NCBI GenBank assembly: GCA_946414825.1
Contig: CAMKQB010000017.1
Location: forward strand, 1-36,148
DNA length: 36,148 nucleotides
Origin: an uncultured Lachnospiraceae bacterium
GTDB lineage: Bacteria > Bacillota > Clostridia > Lachnospirales > Lachnospiraceae
Reading direction: 5' to 3'
The number at the start of each line of letters is the position of its first letter. Positions within the stretch are counted from its first letter, which is position 1. Positions 1-7,850 of the stretch are shown here, piece after piece. Made by a program: the position numbers and the translations under genes. The notes under the pieces were generated by a model. That model made no database searches. It worked only from the letters and a program-made list of their open reading frames with translations, and had not been told where the DNA came from.

Positions 1-299
1 AAGGTCTCCTCGTGGCCATCTATGAATTTGGCCTTAACCCTGTAATCAAAAAGCTTCTTATCTTTAAGTCTAATAGAATAGAACCCTTCATATCGTTCAG
101 AAATAAGAGAATATGTCTTCCCCTCTGTTATATCTGTAATTTTGACTACCTTTGCATCTGGAAGATATACATTAACATAAACATCATCAATGCATTCATG
201 AATTCCAAGAATGTGATGAGGATTATCATGTCTCGCCTGAGTAAGTGCCTCAACCTCCATCCAATTTATAGCAAATACAGCTTTTCTCCTTGAATTCAT
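1..299 (-). CDS. glgB: 1,4-alpha-glucan branching enzyme, N-terminal part (runs off left edge)
   Basis: About 99 N-terminal codons are present and the gene continues past position 1. The sequence reads as the N-terminal beta-sandwich (E-set/CBM48) module of glycogen branching enzymes: an Asn-Pro-His-His-Ile-Leu-Gly-Ile-His signature near residues 26-34 matches the family's NPHxxLGxH element, followed by alternating beta-strand sequence. The family introduces alpha-1,6 branches into glycogen in the cytoplasm. The catalytic barrel lies outside the window, so function is inferred from this module alone. The ATG at 299 is preceded by AAAGGAG with 6 nt spacing. A separate transcript is likely because a terminator-like hairpin lies upstream at 393-431. 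A related E-set glycosidase cannot be excluded. Confidence 0.75.
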   Translation of the reverse strand, partial: MNSRRKAVFAINWMEVEALTQARHDNPHHILGIHECIDDVYVNVYLPDAKVVKITDITEGKTYSLISERYEGFYSIRLKDKKLFDYRVKAKFIDGHEET

Positions 300-340
300 C
301 ACAATCTCCTTTATCTAGCACCAAAATATATGTCAAAATA

Positions 341-367
341 TATATAACATAGTTCATGTGTTATATA
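341..367. promoter_or_regulatory. 9-bp inverted repeat upstream of glgB, possible operator
   Basis: TATATAACA at 341-349 is matched by TGTTATATA at 359-367 with a 9-nt spacer. It sits between the terminator of the preceding operon and the glgB start, where a regulator could bind. It is AT-rich, so chance pairing is possible. No good -35/-10 pair was found with it. Confidence 0.25.
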
Positions 368-392
368 AACACTCGTCACAAGTATATACAAA

Positions 393-431
393 AATAAGCC
401 GTTCTGCAAGCAAAACAGCAGACGGCTTATT
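393..431 (-). terminator. Rho-independent terminator after the DUF1015 gene
   Basis: On the minus strand AATAAGCCGTCTGC pairs with GCAGAACGGCTTATT (one bulge) around a 10-nt loop, and the stem runs directly into a T-rich stretch. It starts about 24 nt past the DUF1015 stop codon and closes the ser-asd operon. The complementary A-run on the other side could also let it work on the plus strand. Confidence 0.8.
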
Positions 432-454
432 CATATATTTTAGAATCTAAAATG

Positions 455-1687
455 TTAAATCTTATGGATAAATATACCACTTCTAAGCTTAGGCTCAAAC
501 CATGTGGATTTCGGTGGCATGAGAAGTCCAGCATCCGCAACCTCAAAGAGTTCATTTATAGATGTTGGATACATTGAAAATGCCAGTACCATATCTGTAT
601 GGCATCTTCTCTCAAGCTCGCCAAGTCCTCTGATTCCGCCTACAAAATCTATACGTTTATCAGTACGTGGGTCCTCAATGCCAAGAATAGGTGTGAGAAC
701 ATAATCCTGAAGCAGTGAAACATCAAGTCCTGCGACTGGGTCATCACATCTCAGATCATCGTTTATTGTAAGCTTATACCATTTGTCTTTAAGGAACATG
801 CCAAATGTTCCCTTATCGACAGGTTGAAACTGCTCGCTTACTTCTTCTATCTCAAAGGCCTGTGAAAGCTGACTCATAAATGCATCAGGCTCCAATCCAT
901 TTAAATCCTTTATTACTCTGTTATATGGTAGAATCTCAAGCTCACTCTCAGGGAAAAGAACCGAAAGGAAGAAGTTGAAATCTTCGTCACCTGTGTATCC
1001 AGGGTTTTCTTCCCTCTTCTTAAGTCCAACCTTTACAGCGGATGCTGCTCTATGATGTCCATCTGCTATATAGATTCTGTTCTCAGCCTCAAACTCAGCC
1101 TTTAATGCCTCTATATCAGAAGCATCATTGATAAGCCATACATTATGTACTACACCATCGTCAGCTGTGAAACCATATGTCTTCTCACCCTGCTTAACCT
1201 TGGAAACTATAGCATTTATTACATCTCTATCTCTATAAGCCAGGAAGATAGGACCTGTCTGAGCATTGCAGTTATAGATATGATTTATTCTATCCTGCTC
1301 CTTAGCAGCAAGTGTATTTTCATGCTTCTTGATGGTTCCATCTATATAATCATCAACAGAAACAACTGCAACGATACCTGTCTGTGAACGTCCATCCATT
1401 ATAAGCTCATAAATATAATATACTGGAGCTTCATCATGAATGTATGTTCCATTTGTCATGTCCTCGTTAAGCATCTCATTTGCCTTATCATAAACTTCCT
1501 GAGCATACATATCCTGAGTTTCAGGGAACTGTGTCTCAGGTCTGTCTATTCTAAGAAAGCTCTTTGGATGCTCATCAACAAATGCTTTTGCTTCTGCTCT
1601 TTTGTATACATCATACGGAAGTGCAGCAACTTCACTTACAACATCTTTGTTAGGTCTAAATGCAGCGAAAGGTAGTACTTTTGACAT
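455..1687 (-). CDS. DUF1015 family protein, likely linked to serine metabolism
   Basis: A 410-residue soluble protein recognised as DUF1015, a family of unknown biochemistry. It begins with a Leu-Pro-Phe-Ala-Ala-Phe-Arg-Pro segment and Pro-Tyr-Asp-Val-Tyr near residue 25, as is typical. A conserved block near residues 120-140 (Lys-Lys-His-Glu-Asn-Thr, then Lys-Glu-Gln-Asp-Arg) and an Ile-Ala-Asp-Gly-His-His-Arg motif near residue 210 are family hallmarks. The His-His pair with nearby acidic residues could bind metal or phosphate, but this is inference. The start has AGGAG 8 nt upstream. It is the last gene of serC-serA-asd-kinase-DUF1015. From memory, DUF1015 genes often accompany serA/serC in Firmicutes and archaea, which suggests a role near phosphoserine. 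Family assignment is secure; function is not. Confidence 0.85.
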   Translation of the reverse strand: MSKVLPFAAFRPNKDVVSEVAALPYDVYKRAEAKAFVDEHPKSFLRIDRPETQFPETQDMYAQEVYDKANEMLNEDMTNGTYIHDEAPVYYIYELIMDGRSQTGIVAVVSVDDYIDGTIKKHENTLAAKEQDRINHIYNCNAQTGPIFLAYRDRDVINAIVSKVKQGEKTYGFTADDGVVHNVWLINDASDIEALKAEFEAENRIYIADGHHRAASAVKVGLKKREENPGYTGDEDFNFFLSVLFPESELEILPYNRVIKDLNGLEPDAFMSQLSQAFEIEEVSEQFQPVDKGTFGMFLKDKWYKLTINDDLRCDDPVAGLDVSLLQDYVLTPILGIEDPRTDKRIDFVGGIRGLGELERRCHTDMVLAFSMYPTSINELFEVADAGLLMPPKSTWFEPKLRSGIFIHKI

Positions 1688-1706
1688 TTTATTTTCTCCT
1701 ATATAA

Positions 1707-1849
1707 TTTCCTCATCCGTTCCATCGTAATCTGCTTCGCAGCTTACTTCGATATATTATATAAGATTATGATGTAACGAATTCGGAAATCCCGTGCTTCG
1801 CACTCCCGATTTCCTCATCCGTTCCATCGTAATCTGCTTCGCAGCTTAC
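1707..1849. repeat. Composite hairpin repeat with two identical 40-bp direct copies
   Basis: The stretches 1707-1746 and 1810-1849 are identical over 40 bp. Each contains a small hairpin, GTAATCTGCTTCGCAGCTTAC, at 1726-1746 and 1829-1849. Between them, 1785-1813 forms another hairpin built around GTGC-TTC-GCAC. Arms 1764-1790 and 1808-1834 also pair imperfectly (22 of 27 positions), so the second copy lies inside a long palindrome. No reading frame of note crosses it. It looks like a non-coding, REP/MITE-like interspersed repeat between the kinase-like gene and the DUF1015 gene. Confidence 0.75.
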
Positions 1850-1850
1850 A

Positions 1851-1909
1851 CATAAACGAATAGATACACCTCCGATTGCAAGCAATCACGGTGTATCTAT
1901 TTGTTTATG
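1851..1909. repeat. Long near-perfect hairpin, 20-bp arms
   Basis: Arms 1851-1870 and 1890-1909 pair at 19 of 20 positions, and a second small stem GATTG-CAAG-CAATC sits inside. The structure is stable in either orientation. It has no T-run after it on either strand, so a classical intrinsic terminator is unlikely. It could be an RNA processing or mRNA-stability element 3' of the kinase-like gene, or the end of the adjoining repeat. Confidence 0.6.
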
Positions 1910-1929
1910 ATAATCTTATAAGTAGTTAC

Positions 1930-2502
1930 TTATCTTCGAATGTAGTCAACAGCCTGAACAATTGACTCATCGAATTCTTCATCACTTGAGTTATTGAAGA
2001 TAAACAGCTCTGGAATACCCTTTGGAGTAGAATAATCCTGTGTTGCAACATACTCATCCCAATGCTCTATCTTCCATGTATCTCTTTCTGAGTTACGTGT
2101 GATCATTCTCTGGTGAACGATCTCAATATCAGTGTGAACCCATATAATACAAAGCTCTGCATTTTTAGCCGCTAACTTCTGACGCATCATTGAAAGCCAT
2201 TCCTGATCTCTGATCTCTGACTTAAATGGTGCATTTATTAGAACGGTATCATTATAATTTAGCGCATTAAATGCAATTTCAAGTATTGCAAGATATTCCG
2301 CATCACGGATATTTTCCTGGAAAAACTGAGATGATCTATCAAATGGCTCTCCAGCAACCTTATATATCTGCTTAGATAGAACAATCAGGTCATCCTTATC
2401 TAAATATACGCAGTTATTAAGAGCTCTTGCGAGATTCTTAGTTATAAATGTTTTACCACATGCTGGTGGTGATGTTACCAGGACAAGTTTTTTCTTAGCC
2501 AT
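1930..2502 (-). CDS. P-loop kinase-like ATPase (AAA_33/zeta-like fold), substrate unknown
   Basis: A 190-residue protein with a phosphate-binding loop at residues 11-18 (Ser-Pro-Pro-Ala-Cys-Gly-Lys-Thr) after a hydrophobic strand. The first glycine of the classical Walker A is replaced by serine. Ser-Glu-Arg-Asp-Thr-Trp near residue 138 lies in an Arg-rich segment resembling the lid of small-molecule kinases, and a Val-Leu-Ile-Asn-Ala-Pro-Phe strand near residue 90 could be a Walker B or substrate strand. It most resembles P-loop kinases that phosphorylate small molecules. The substrate is not identifiable. It lies between asd and the DUF1015 gene, so a role in the same amino acid pathway is possible but unproven. 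The start has GGAGGG 4 nt upstream. Confidence 0.6.
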   Translation of the reverse strand: MAKKKLVLVTSPPACGKTFITKNLARALNNCVYLDKDDLIVLSKQIYKVAGEPFDRSSQFFQENIRDAEYLAILEIAFNALNYNDTVLINAPFKSEIRDQEWLSMMRQKLAAKNAELCIIWVHTDIEIVHQRMITRNSERDTWKIEHWDEYVATQDYSTPKGIPELFIFNNSSDEEFDESIVQAVDYIRR

Positions 2503-2587
2503 GATACCCTCCTAAACAAATTAAAATAAATCCCCCGAAATATTTTAACCTCACTCAATCATGGTTAATCTTTATATTAAGCCTTAA

Positions 2588-3673
2588 TTATTTCTTTGTT
2601 ATATAACCCTTAGCTGTCAGAAGTTCTGCACACAGAACTGCTCCACCTGCAGCACCACGGATAGTATTATGGGACAGACCAACGAACTTGTAGTCAAACA
2701 GAGTATCCTCACGAAGTCTACCCATTGATACACCCATACCATTTTCGTAGTTAACATCAGCCTGAACCTGTGGTCTGTTATCTTCTTCCATGTAACGGAT
2801 GAACTGCTTTGGAGCTGATGGAAGGTCTAACTTCTGTGGTTCACCACTGAAGCTCTCCCACTTCTCAATGATCTGCTCTTTTGTTGGCTTCTTACCGAAG
2901 TTAACAAATACAGTTGCTGTATGTCCGTAAAGAACTGGAACTCTGATACACTGAGCTGTAATCTTTGGAGCGTCAGGATTAAGCTTAATCTCGCCATCCT
3001 CAACCCTACCCCAGATACGAAGTGGCTCTTTCTCAGACTTCTCTTCTTCACCACCGATATAAGGGATGATATTTTCAACCATCTCTGGCCAGTCCTTGAA
3101 GTTCTTACCGGCTCCTGAGATAGCCTGATATGTTGAAACAACAACTTCCTTAGGCTCAAACTCTTTAAGAGCGAAAAGTGCAGGTGCATAAGACTGAATA
3201 GAACAGTTAGGCTTTACAGCGATAAATCCTCTCTTAGTTCCAAGTCTCTTCCTCTGAGCCTCGATAATTTCGAAATGCTCTGGATTCAGTTCTGGCACTA
3301 CCATAGGAACATCTGGTGTCCATCTATGTGCACTATTATTAGAAACAACTGGAGTCTCTGTCTTAGCATAAGCCTCCTCAATAGCCTTGATCTCATCCTT
3401 TGTCATATCAACAGCACTGAATACGAAATCAACGCCACTAGCTATTTCTTCAACTTCATTTACATTTTTAAGTACAAGATCAGCAACTGACTCTGGAATT
3501 GGATTATCCATCTTCCATCTGCCTTCTACTGCCTCGCTATATTTCTTTCCAGCGCTACGTGGGGATGCAGCTACTGTTACAACATCGAACCATGGGTGAT
3601 TATTCAGGAGGTCTATGAATCTCTGACCTACCATACCTGTAGCACCTAGGATTCCTACTCTTAATTTTTCCAT
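2588..3673 (-). CDS. asd: Aspartate-semialdehyde dehydrogenase
   Basis: This enzyme reduces aspartyl phosphate to aspartate semialdehyde with NADPH, the branch point to lysine, threonine and methionine. At 361 residues it belongs to the archaeal/fungal-like subclass. The N-terminal Rossmann motif Gly-Ile-Leu-Gly-Ala-Thr-Gly-Met-Val-Gly is at residues 8-17. The catalytic cysteine is C157 in Pro-Asn-Cys-Ser, and a conserved Pro-Val-Leu-Tyr-Gly-His segment carries the expected active-site histidine. The C-terminal Ser-His-Asn-Thr-Ile-Arg-Gly-Ala-Ala-Gly-Gly is typical. The start lies 17 nt after serA, so co-transcription is very likely. Coupling asd to serC-serA joins two amino acid branches in one operon. 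Confidence 0.95.
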   Translation of the reverse strand: MEKLRVGILGATGMVGQRFIDLLNNHPWFDVVTVAASPRSAGKKYSEAVEGRWKMDNPIPESVADLVLKNVNEVEEIASGVDFVFSAVDMTKDEIKAIEEAYAKTETPVVSNNSAHRWTPDVPMVVPELNPEHFEIIEAQRKRLGTKRGFIAVKPNCSIQSYAPALFALKEFEPKEVVVSTYQAISGAGKNFKDWPEMVENIIPYIGGEEEKSEKEPLRIWGRVEDGEIKLNPDAPKITAQCIRVPVLYGHTATVFVNFGKKPTKEQIIEKWESFSGEPQKLDLPSAPKQFIRYMEEDNRPQVQADVNYENGMGVSMGRLREDTLFDYKFVGLSHNTIRGAAGGAVLCAELLTAKGYITKK

Positions 3674-3690
3674 AATAGTTTCCTCTTTAT

Positions 3691-4854
3691 TTACTTTACA
3701 ACACGTACACGGATAACTCCGTCGATTGCCTCAAGCTCCTTAGCCATATCAGCAGCTTCTGCTGTATCAACATCAAGGATTGTGTATGCATAATCGCCAC
3801 GTGACTTACTTACCATATCTGGAACATTTATACCATGCTTAGAAAATGCACCAGTGAACTGTGTAAGCATGTTAGGGATATTCTTGTGGCAAACTGTGAT
3901 ACGTCCAGCTGATGAAGGAACACCTGCATCACACTTAGGATAGTTAACTGAGTTAACGACATTACCATTCTCAAGAAAGTCTCTGATCTCGTTAACAGCC
4001 ATAACTGCACAGTTATCTTCTGACTCAGCTGTTGATGCACCAAGGTGTGGAGTACAGATAACGCCTTCATGACCAACTACTGTTGGGTTAGCGAAGTCTG
4101 TTACATAACGATGTACCTTACCTGCATCAATTGCCTTCATAAGAGCTGGCTCATCAACGAGGATATCACGAGCATAGTTAAGAACAACAACTCCGTCCTT
4201 CATCATTGAGATAGCTTCTTCATTTATCATTCCCTTAGTTGAATCCATAAGTGGAACGTGAACTGTGATGTAATCACAATTAGCGTAAATGTCATTTACA
4301 TTCTTAATGTGCTTAACTGACTTTGAAAGGTTCCATGCTGCATCTACTGATACAAATGGATCATAACCCCAAACTTCCATTCCAAGGTGTACAGCAGCAT
4401 TTGCAACTCTACATCCGATAGCACCAAGTCCGATAACACCGAGCTTCTTGCCCTGAATCTCATTTCCGGCATAAAGCTTCTTCTGCTTCTCAGCTGTCTT
4501 AGCGATATTATCATCATCCTTATCTTCAACAACCCAGTTAGCACCAGCAACGATATCACGTGATCCAAGAAGAAGACCTGCAATAACAAGCTCCTTAACA
4601 CCGTTAGCGTTAGCACCTGGTGTATTGAATACTACGATACCCTTCTCTGCGTAAGCATCAAGTGGAATGTTGTTTACTCCGGCACCTGCTCTTGCAACAG
4701 CAAGAAGTGAATCAGGAACCTCAAGCTCATGCATTGAAGCACTTCTTACAAGTACTGCATCAGCTTCATTTAAATTATCAGTCATCTCATAGCTAGCGTC
4801 GAAAAGATCTGTTCCGCACTTAGCTATAGGGTTTAAGCAATTAATCTTAGCCAT
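3691..4854 (-). CDS. serA: D-3-phosphoglycerate dehydrogenase, short ACT-domain form
   Basis: Catalyses the first committed step of serine synthesis, oxidising 3-phosphoglycerate to 3-phosphohydroxypyruvate with NAD. The 387-residue protein has the split substrate domain, a Rossmann motif Gly-Leu-Gly-Ala-Ile-Gly at residues 142-147, and the catalytic-histidine region Thr-Pro-His-Leu-Gly-Ala-Ser-Thr-Ala-Glu. A C-terminal ACT domain occupies about residues 315-387 and in this family usually senses serine. The intervening domain of the long form is absent. AGAGG precedes the ATG. It follows serC after a 63-nt gap that contains a hairpin repeat (4887-4917), which could modulate serA relative to serC. 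Confidence 0.95.
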   Translation of the reverse strand: MAKINCLNPIAKCGTDLFDASYEMTDNLNEADAVLVRSASMHELEVPDSLLAVARAGAGVNNIPLDAYAEKGIVVFNTPGANANGVKELVIAGLLLGSRDIVAGANWVVEDKDDDNIAKTAEKQKKLYAGNEIQGKKLGVIGLGAIGCRVANAAVHLGMEVWGYDPFVSVDAAWNLSKSVKHIKNVNDIYANCDYITVHVPLMDSTKGMINEEAISMMKDGVVVLNYARDILVDEPALMKAIDAGKVHRYVTDFANPTVVGHEGVICTPHLGASTAESEDNCAVMAVNEIRDFLENGNVVNSVNYPKCDAGVPSSAGRITVCHKNIPNMLTQFTGAFSKHGINVPDMVSKSRGDYAYTILDVDTAEAADMAKELEAIDGVIRVRVVK

Positions 4855-4886
4855 TTTATTTTCCTCTTAATTTTTTATATTTTAGG

Positions 4887-4917
4887 TGAGTAAATAAGAA
4901 CCGACACTATTTACTCA
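4887..4917. repeat. Hairpin element abutting the serC stop codon
   Basis: A perfect 10-bp inverted repeat TGAGTAAATA/TATTTACTCA with an 11-nt loop (AGAACCGACAC). It begins immediately after the serC TAA on the minus strand. The same right arm plus stop codon recurs at the end of leuC (14584-14600), and a related full hairpin lies at 14428-14462. No T-run follows, so attenuation or mRNA 3'-end protection is more likely than full termination. Confidence 0.65.
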
Positions 4918-6006
4918 TTACTTGTTAGCTTCTTCGAAAGCTTTCATGAACTCAACGAGCTTCTCAACACCTTCAATTGGCATAGCGTTGTAGATAGAAG
5001 CACGCATACCACCAACTGATCTATGACCCTTGAGGTTAACGAATCCTGCCTCAGTTGCTTCCTTAACGAACTTAGCCTCCAGGTCAGCGTCATGATTTCT
5101 AGTAACAAAAGGAACATTCATAAGAGATCTATCCTTCTCTACTACTGTACCCATGAACATCTCTGACTGGTCAAGATAATCATAAAGAATCTTAGCTTTC
5201 TTCTCATTATGAGCCTTCATAGCCTTAAGACCGCCCATAGACTTAACCCACTTGAATACAAGTCCGCAAATGTAAATACCGTAGCAAGGAGGTGTATTGT
5301 AAAGTGAATCAGCATCAGCCTGAGTCTTATACTTAAGCATTGTAGGAACGAACTCTGGAAGATCATCACGGATGAGGTCCTCACGAACAATTACTATTAC
5401 AACACCTGCAGGTCCAACGTTCTTCTGAACTCCGAAGAAGATAAGACCATAGTCTTCTACATTTACTGGCTGTGACAGAATGTCTGAAGACATATCTGCT
5501 ACAAGAATCTTACCCTTTGTGTTAGGAAGCTCTTTAAATGCAGTTCCGTAGATTGTATTGTTATGACAAATGTATACATAATCAGCATCATCTGAAATAG
5601 GAAGGTCTGAACAATCAGGAATATATGAGAAAGTCTTGTCCTCTGATGAAGCAATCTTGTTAGCCTTTCCATACTTCTGAGCTTCCTGCCAAGCCTTCTT
5701 AGCCCACTGACCTGTTACGATGAAGTCAGCAACTCCATTCTTCATAAGGTTCATAGGGATTGCAGCAAACTGCTGTGATGCACCACCCTGAAGGAAAAGA
5801 ACCTTATAGTTATCTGGGATATCCATAAGATCTCTGAGGTCTTTCTCAGCTTCTTTAATGATGTCATCATAAACCTTTGAACGGTGTGACATCTCCATAA
5901 CTGACTGACCACTTCCCTTATAGTCAAGCATCTCCTCTGCTGCCTGCTTCAGAACTACCTCTGGTAAAATAGATGGTCCTGCTGAAAAGTTGTAAACTCT
6001 TGCCAT
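4918..6006 (-). CDS. serC: Phosphoserine aminotransferase
   Basis: A 362-residue PLP-dependent class V aminotransferase that converts 3-phosphohydroxypyruvate and glutamate to phosphoserine and 2-oxoglutarate. The start Asn-Phe-Ser-Ala-Gly-Pro-Ser is the classical SerC signature. Gly-Gly-Ala-Ser near residue 75 and the PLP lysine K195 in Gly-Val-Gln-Lys-Asn are in place. The C-terminal Gly-His-Arg-Ser-Val-Gly-Gly-Met-Arg-Ala-Ser binds substrate phosphate in the family. It is the first gene of the ser-asd operon, with GGAGG upstream and a promoter-like sequence at 6068-6096. Phosphoserine phosphatase is not encoded in this window. Confidence 0.96.
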   Translation of the reverse strand: MARVYNFSAGPSILPEVVLKQAAEEMLDYKGSGQSVMEMSHRSKVYDDIIKEAEKDLRDLMDIPDNYKVLFLQGGASQQFAAIPMNLMKNGVADFIVTGQWAKKAWQEAQKYGKANKIASSEDKTFSYIPDCSDLPISDDADYVYICHNNTIYGTAFKELPNTKGKILVADMSSDILSQPVNVEDYGLIFFGVQKNVGPAGVVIVIVREDLIRDDLPEFVPTMLKYKTQADADSLYNTPPCYGIYICGLVFKWVKSMGGLKAMKAHNEKKAKILYDYLDQSEMFMGTVVEKDRSLMNVPFVTRNHDADLEAKFVKEATEAGFVNLKGHRSVGGMRASIYNAMPIEGVEKLVEFMKAFEEANK

Positions 6007-6067
6007 TTTTATTTTTCCTCCGTTTATATAATTAAGTTATTTAATTTACATTATGATACATTTCAAT

Positions 6068-6096
6068 ATAATAAATTTTTTTTATAAATTATTCAA
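6068..6096 (-). promoter_or_regulatory. Candidate sigma-A promoter for the serC operon
   Basis: On the minus strand TTGAAT (6096-6091) and TATTAT (6073-6068) are separated by 17 nt and lie about 60 nt before the serC ATG. The region is very AT-rich, so fortuitous matches are possible. A TTGAAA/TAAATA pair closer to serC is an alternative. Confidence 0.4.
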
Positions 6097-6102
6097 GGCA
6101 AA

Positions 6103-6138
6103 AATATTGCTAAAATTCAGTATTATTTTGTTAATATT
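6103..6138 (-). terminator. Weak AT-only hairpin after ilvB, possible terminator
   Basis: AATATT arms at 6103-6108 and 6133-6138 flank a second pairing (AAAAT/ATTTT) around an 8-nt loop, and the minus-strand end runs into a short T stretch. The stem has no GC pairs, so it would be a poor terminator. It may leave read-through from the leu/ilv operon into serC. Confidence 0.25.
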
Positions 6139-6155
6139 GTCACACTTTTGAATAA

Positions 6156-7835
6156 TTACTTCTTTAAAGCATCCTCTGAATCGAAGCATGTCTCGATTGA
6201 AGCGCCTGGAGCAACCATTGGCCAAACCTTGTCATCCTCTCCTATCTGGCAGTCAATAAGGTAAGCTCCCTCACCCTTGATAGCCTCCTTAAGAGCCTTC
6301 TCGAACTCAGCTACTGTTCTAACTGTGTAGCCCTTAGCTCCCATAGCATCAGCAAGCTTAGCAAAATCAGTCTTGTCCTCAAGTATAGTATTTGAATATC
6401 TCTTTCCATAGAAAAGCGTCTGCCACTGGCGTACCATACCAAGAACGTGGTTATTGATAACAATCTCAATTACGTGAAGATCCTCTCTTGCTGCTGTAGC
6501 CATCTCATTCATATTCATACGGAAACATCCGTCTCCAGCTATATTTATTACTATCTTGTCCGGGCATCCAACCTTCGCACCGATTGCAGCGCCAAGTCCG
6601 TAACCCATAGTTCCGAGACCACCTGATGAAAGGAAATGTCTAGGCTCCTTATACTTATAGTATTGTGCAGCCCACATCTGATGCTGTCCAACGTCTGTAG
6701 TTATAACAGCCTCACCCTTTGTCTCCTCATAGATCTTGCTGATGATAGCCGGACCTGTGAGGTGCTGCATATCATATGTAAGTGGATTCTCTGCCATAAG
6801 ATCCTGGATTTCCTTATTCCACTCTGGCTTCTTAGAAGCCTTAACCTTAGCATTTAGCCTCTTAAGTATCTCATTTGCATCACCGATTATCTTGGCATCA
6901 ACGTCAATATTCTTGTTGATCTCAGCTCTATCTACATCGATATGAAGGATTCTTGCGCCCTTCGCAAATGTACTGGCATCGCCAATAACTCTGTCAGAGA
7001 ATCTTGCACCAACAACGATAAGAAGATCCGCCTTATTAACCCCAAGGTTTGAAGTCTTAGTACCATGCATACCAATCATACCAGTATAGTTCTTCTTAGT
7101 TCCATCATATGCACCCTTACCCATTAGAGTATCACAAACTGGAGCGTCAACCTTCTTAACAAGCTTAGCAAGCTCTGCAGAAGCGCCCGAAAGTGTTACA
7201 CCACCACCTACAAGGAAGTAAGGTCTCTCAGACATATTTATCATTTCTACTGCTTTATCAATATCTGAATCCTTAATGGTATCAACTGTTTTCTTAATAG
7301 GCTCTATCTTCTTAGGTGTATAATCAGCCTTCGCAGCTGTAACATCCTTAGTGATATCCACAAGTACAGGACCCGGACGACCAGTCTGTGCTATTTTGAA
7401 TGCACGTCTTATGGTTTCAGCCAGCTCATGTACATTCTTAACGATGAAGCTGTGCTTTGTAACAGGCATAACAACACCTGCTATATCAACCTCCTGGAAG
7501 CTGTCCTTTCCAAGCATAGCAACTCCAACGTTTGCTGTAATTGCTACTACAGGGATAGAATCCATGTATGCTGTAGCAATTCCTGTTACAAGATTTGTTG
7601 CACCAGGACCTGATGTAGCCATACATACTCCAACCTTACCTGTTGCTCTTGCATATCCATCCGCAGCATGGCTGGCGCCCTGCTCATGAGATGTAAGTAC
7701 ATGATGTATCTCGTCTGAGTGCTTATATAATTCATCGTAAACATTAAGAATTGTTCCGCCTGGGTAACCAAATACGGTATCAACTCCCTGTTCTTTTAAA
7801 CATTCTATTACTATTTGTGAACCAGTTAATTGCAT
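6156..7835 (-). CDS. ilvB: Acetolactate synthase, large (catalytic) subunit
   Basis: A 559-residue ThDP enzyme that condenses pyruvate with pyruvate or 2-oxobutyrate, the first common step of valine/leucine and isoleucine synthesis. The Phe-Gly-Tyr-Pro-Gly-Gly start, the Ser-His-Glu-Gln catalytic glutamate region near residue 50, the Gly-Ala-Arg-Phe-Ser-Asp-Arg element typical of the FAD-containing anabolic form, and the Gly-Asp-Gly...Asn-Asn ThDP/magnesium motif near residues 435-465 are all present. It starts 15 nt after ilvD with AAGGAG and 8-nt spacing. The regulatory small subunit (ilvN/ilvH) is not in the window although it often adjoins ilvB. It is the last gene of the leu/ilv operon. 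Confidence 0.95.
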   Translation of the reverse strand: MQLTGSQIVIECLKEQGVDTVFGYPGGTILNVYDELYKHSDEIHHVLTSHEQGASHAADGYARATGKVGVCMATSGPGATNLVTGIATAYMDSIPVVAITANVGVAMLGKDSFQEVDIAGVVMPVTKHSFIVKNVHELAETIRRAFKIAQTGRPGPVLVDITKDVTAAKADYTPKKIEPIKKTVDTIKDSDIDKAVEMINMSERPYFLVGGGVTLSGASAELAKLVKKVDAPVCDTLMGKGAYDGTKKNYTGMIGMHGTKTSNLGVNKADLLIVVGARFSDRVIGDASTFAKGARILHIDVDRAEINKNIDVDAKIIGDANEILKRLNAKVKASKKPEWNKEIQDLMAENPLTYDMQHLTGPAIISKIYEETKGEAVITTDVGQHQMWAAQYYKYKEPRHFLSSGGLGTMGYGLGAAIGAKVGCPDKIVINIAGDGCFRMNMNEMATAAREDLHVIEIVINNHVLGMVRQWQTLFYGKRYSNTILEDKTDFAKLADAMGAKGYTVRTVAEFEKALKEAIKGEGAYLIDCQIGEDDKVWPMVAPGASIETCFDSEDALKK

Positions 7836-7850
7836 AGCATTTTCTCCTTG

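Noticed and set aside
308..336. TTGACA-N17-TAAAGG promoter for glgB
   Set aside because: The -35 match is perfect but the -10 would be TAAAGG and overlaps the ribosome site, leaving almost no leader.
1707..1849. CRISPR array
   Set aside because: Only two repeat units, internal palindromes throughout, a spacer that pairs with the repeat, and no cas genes nearby.
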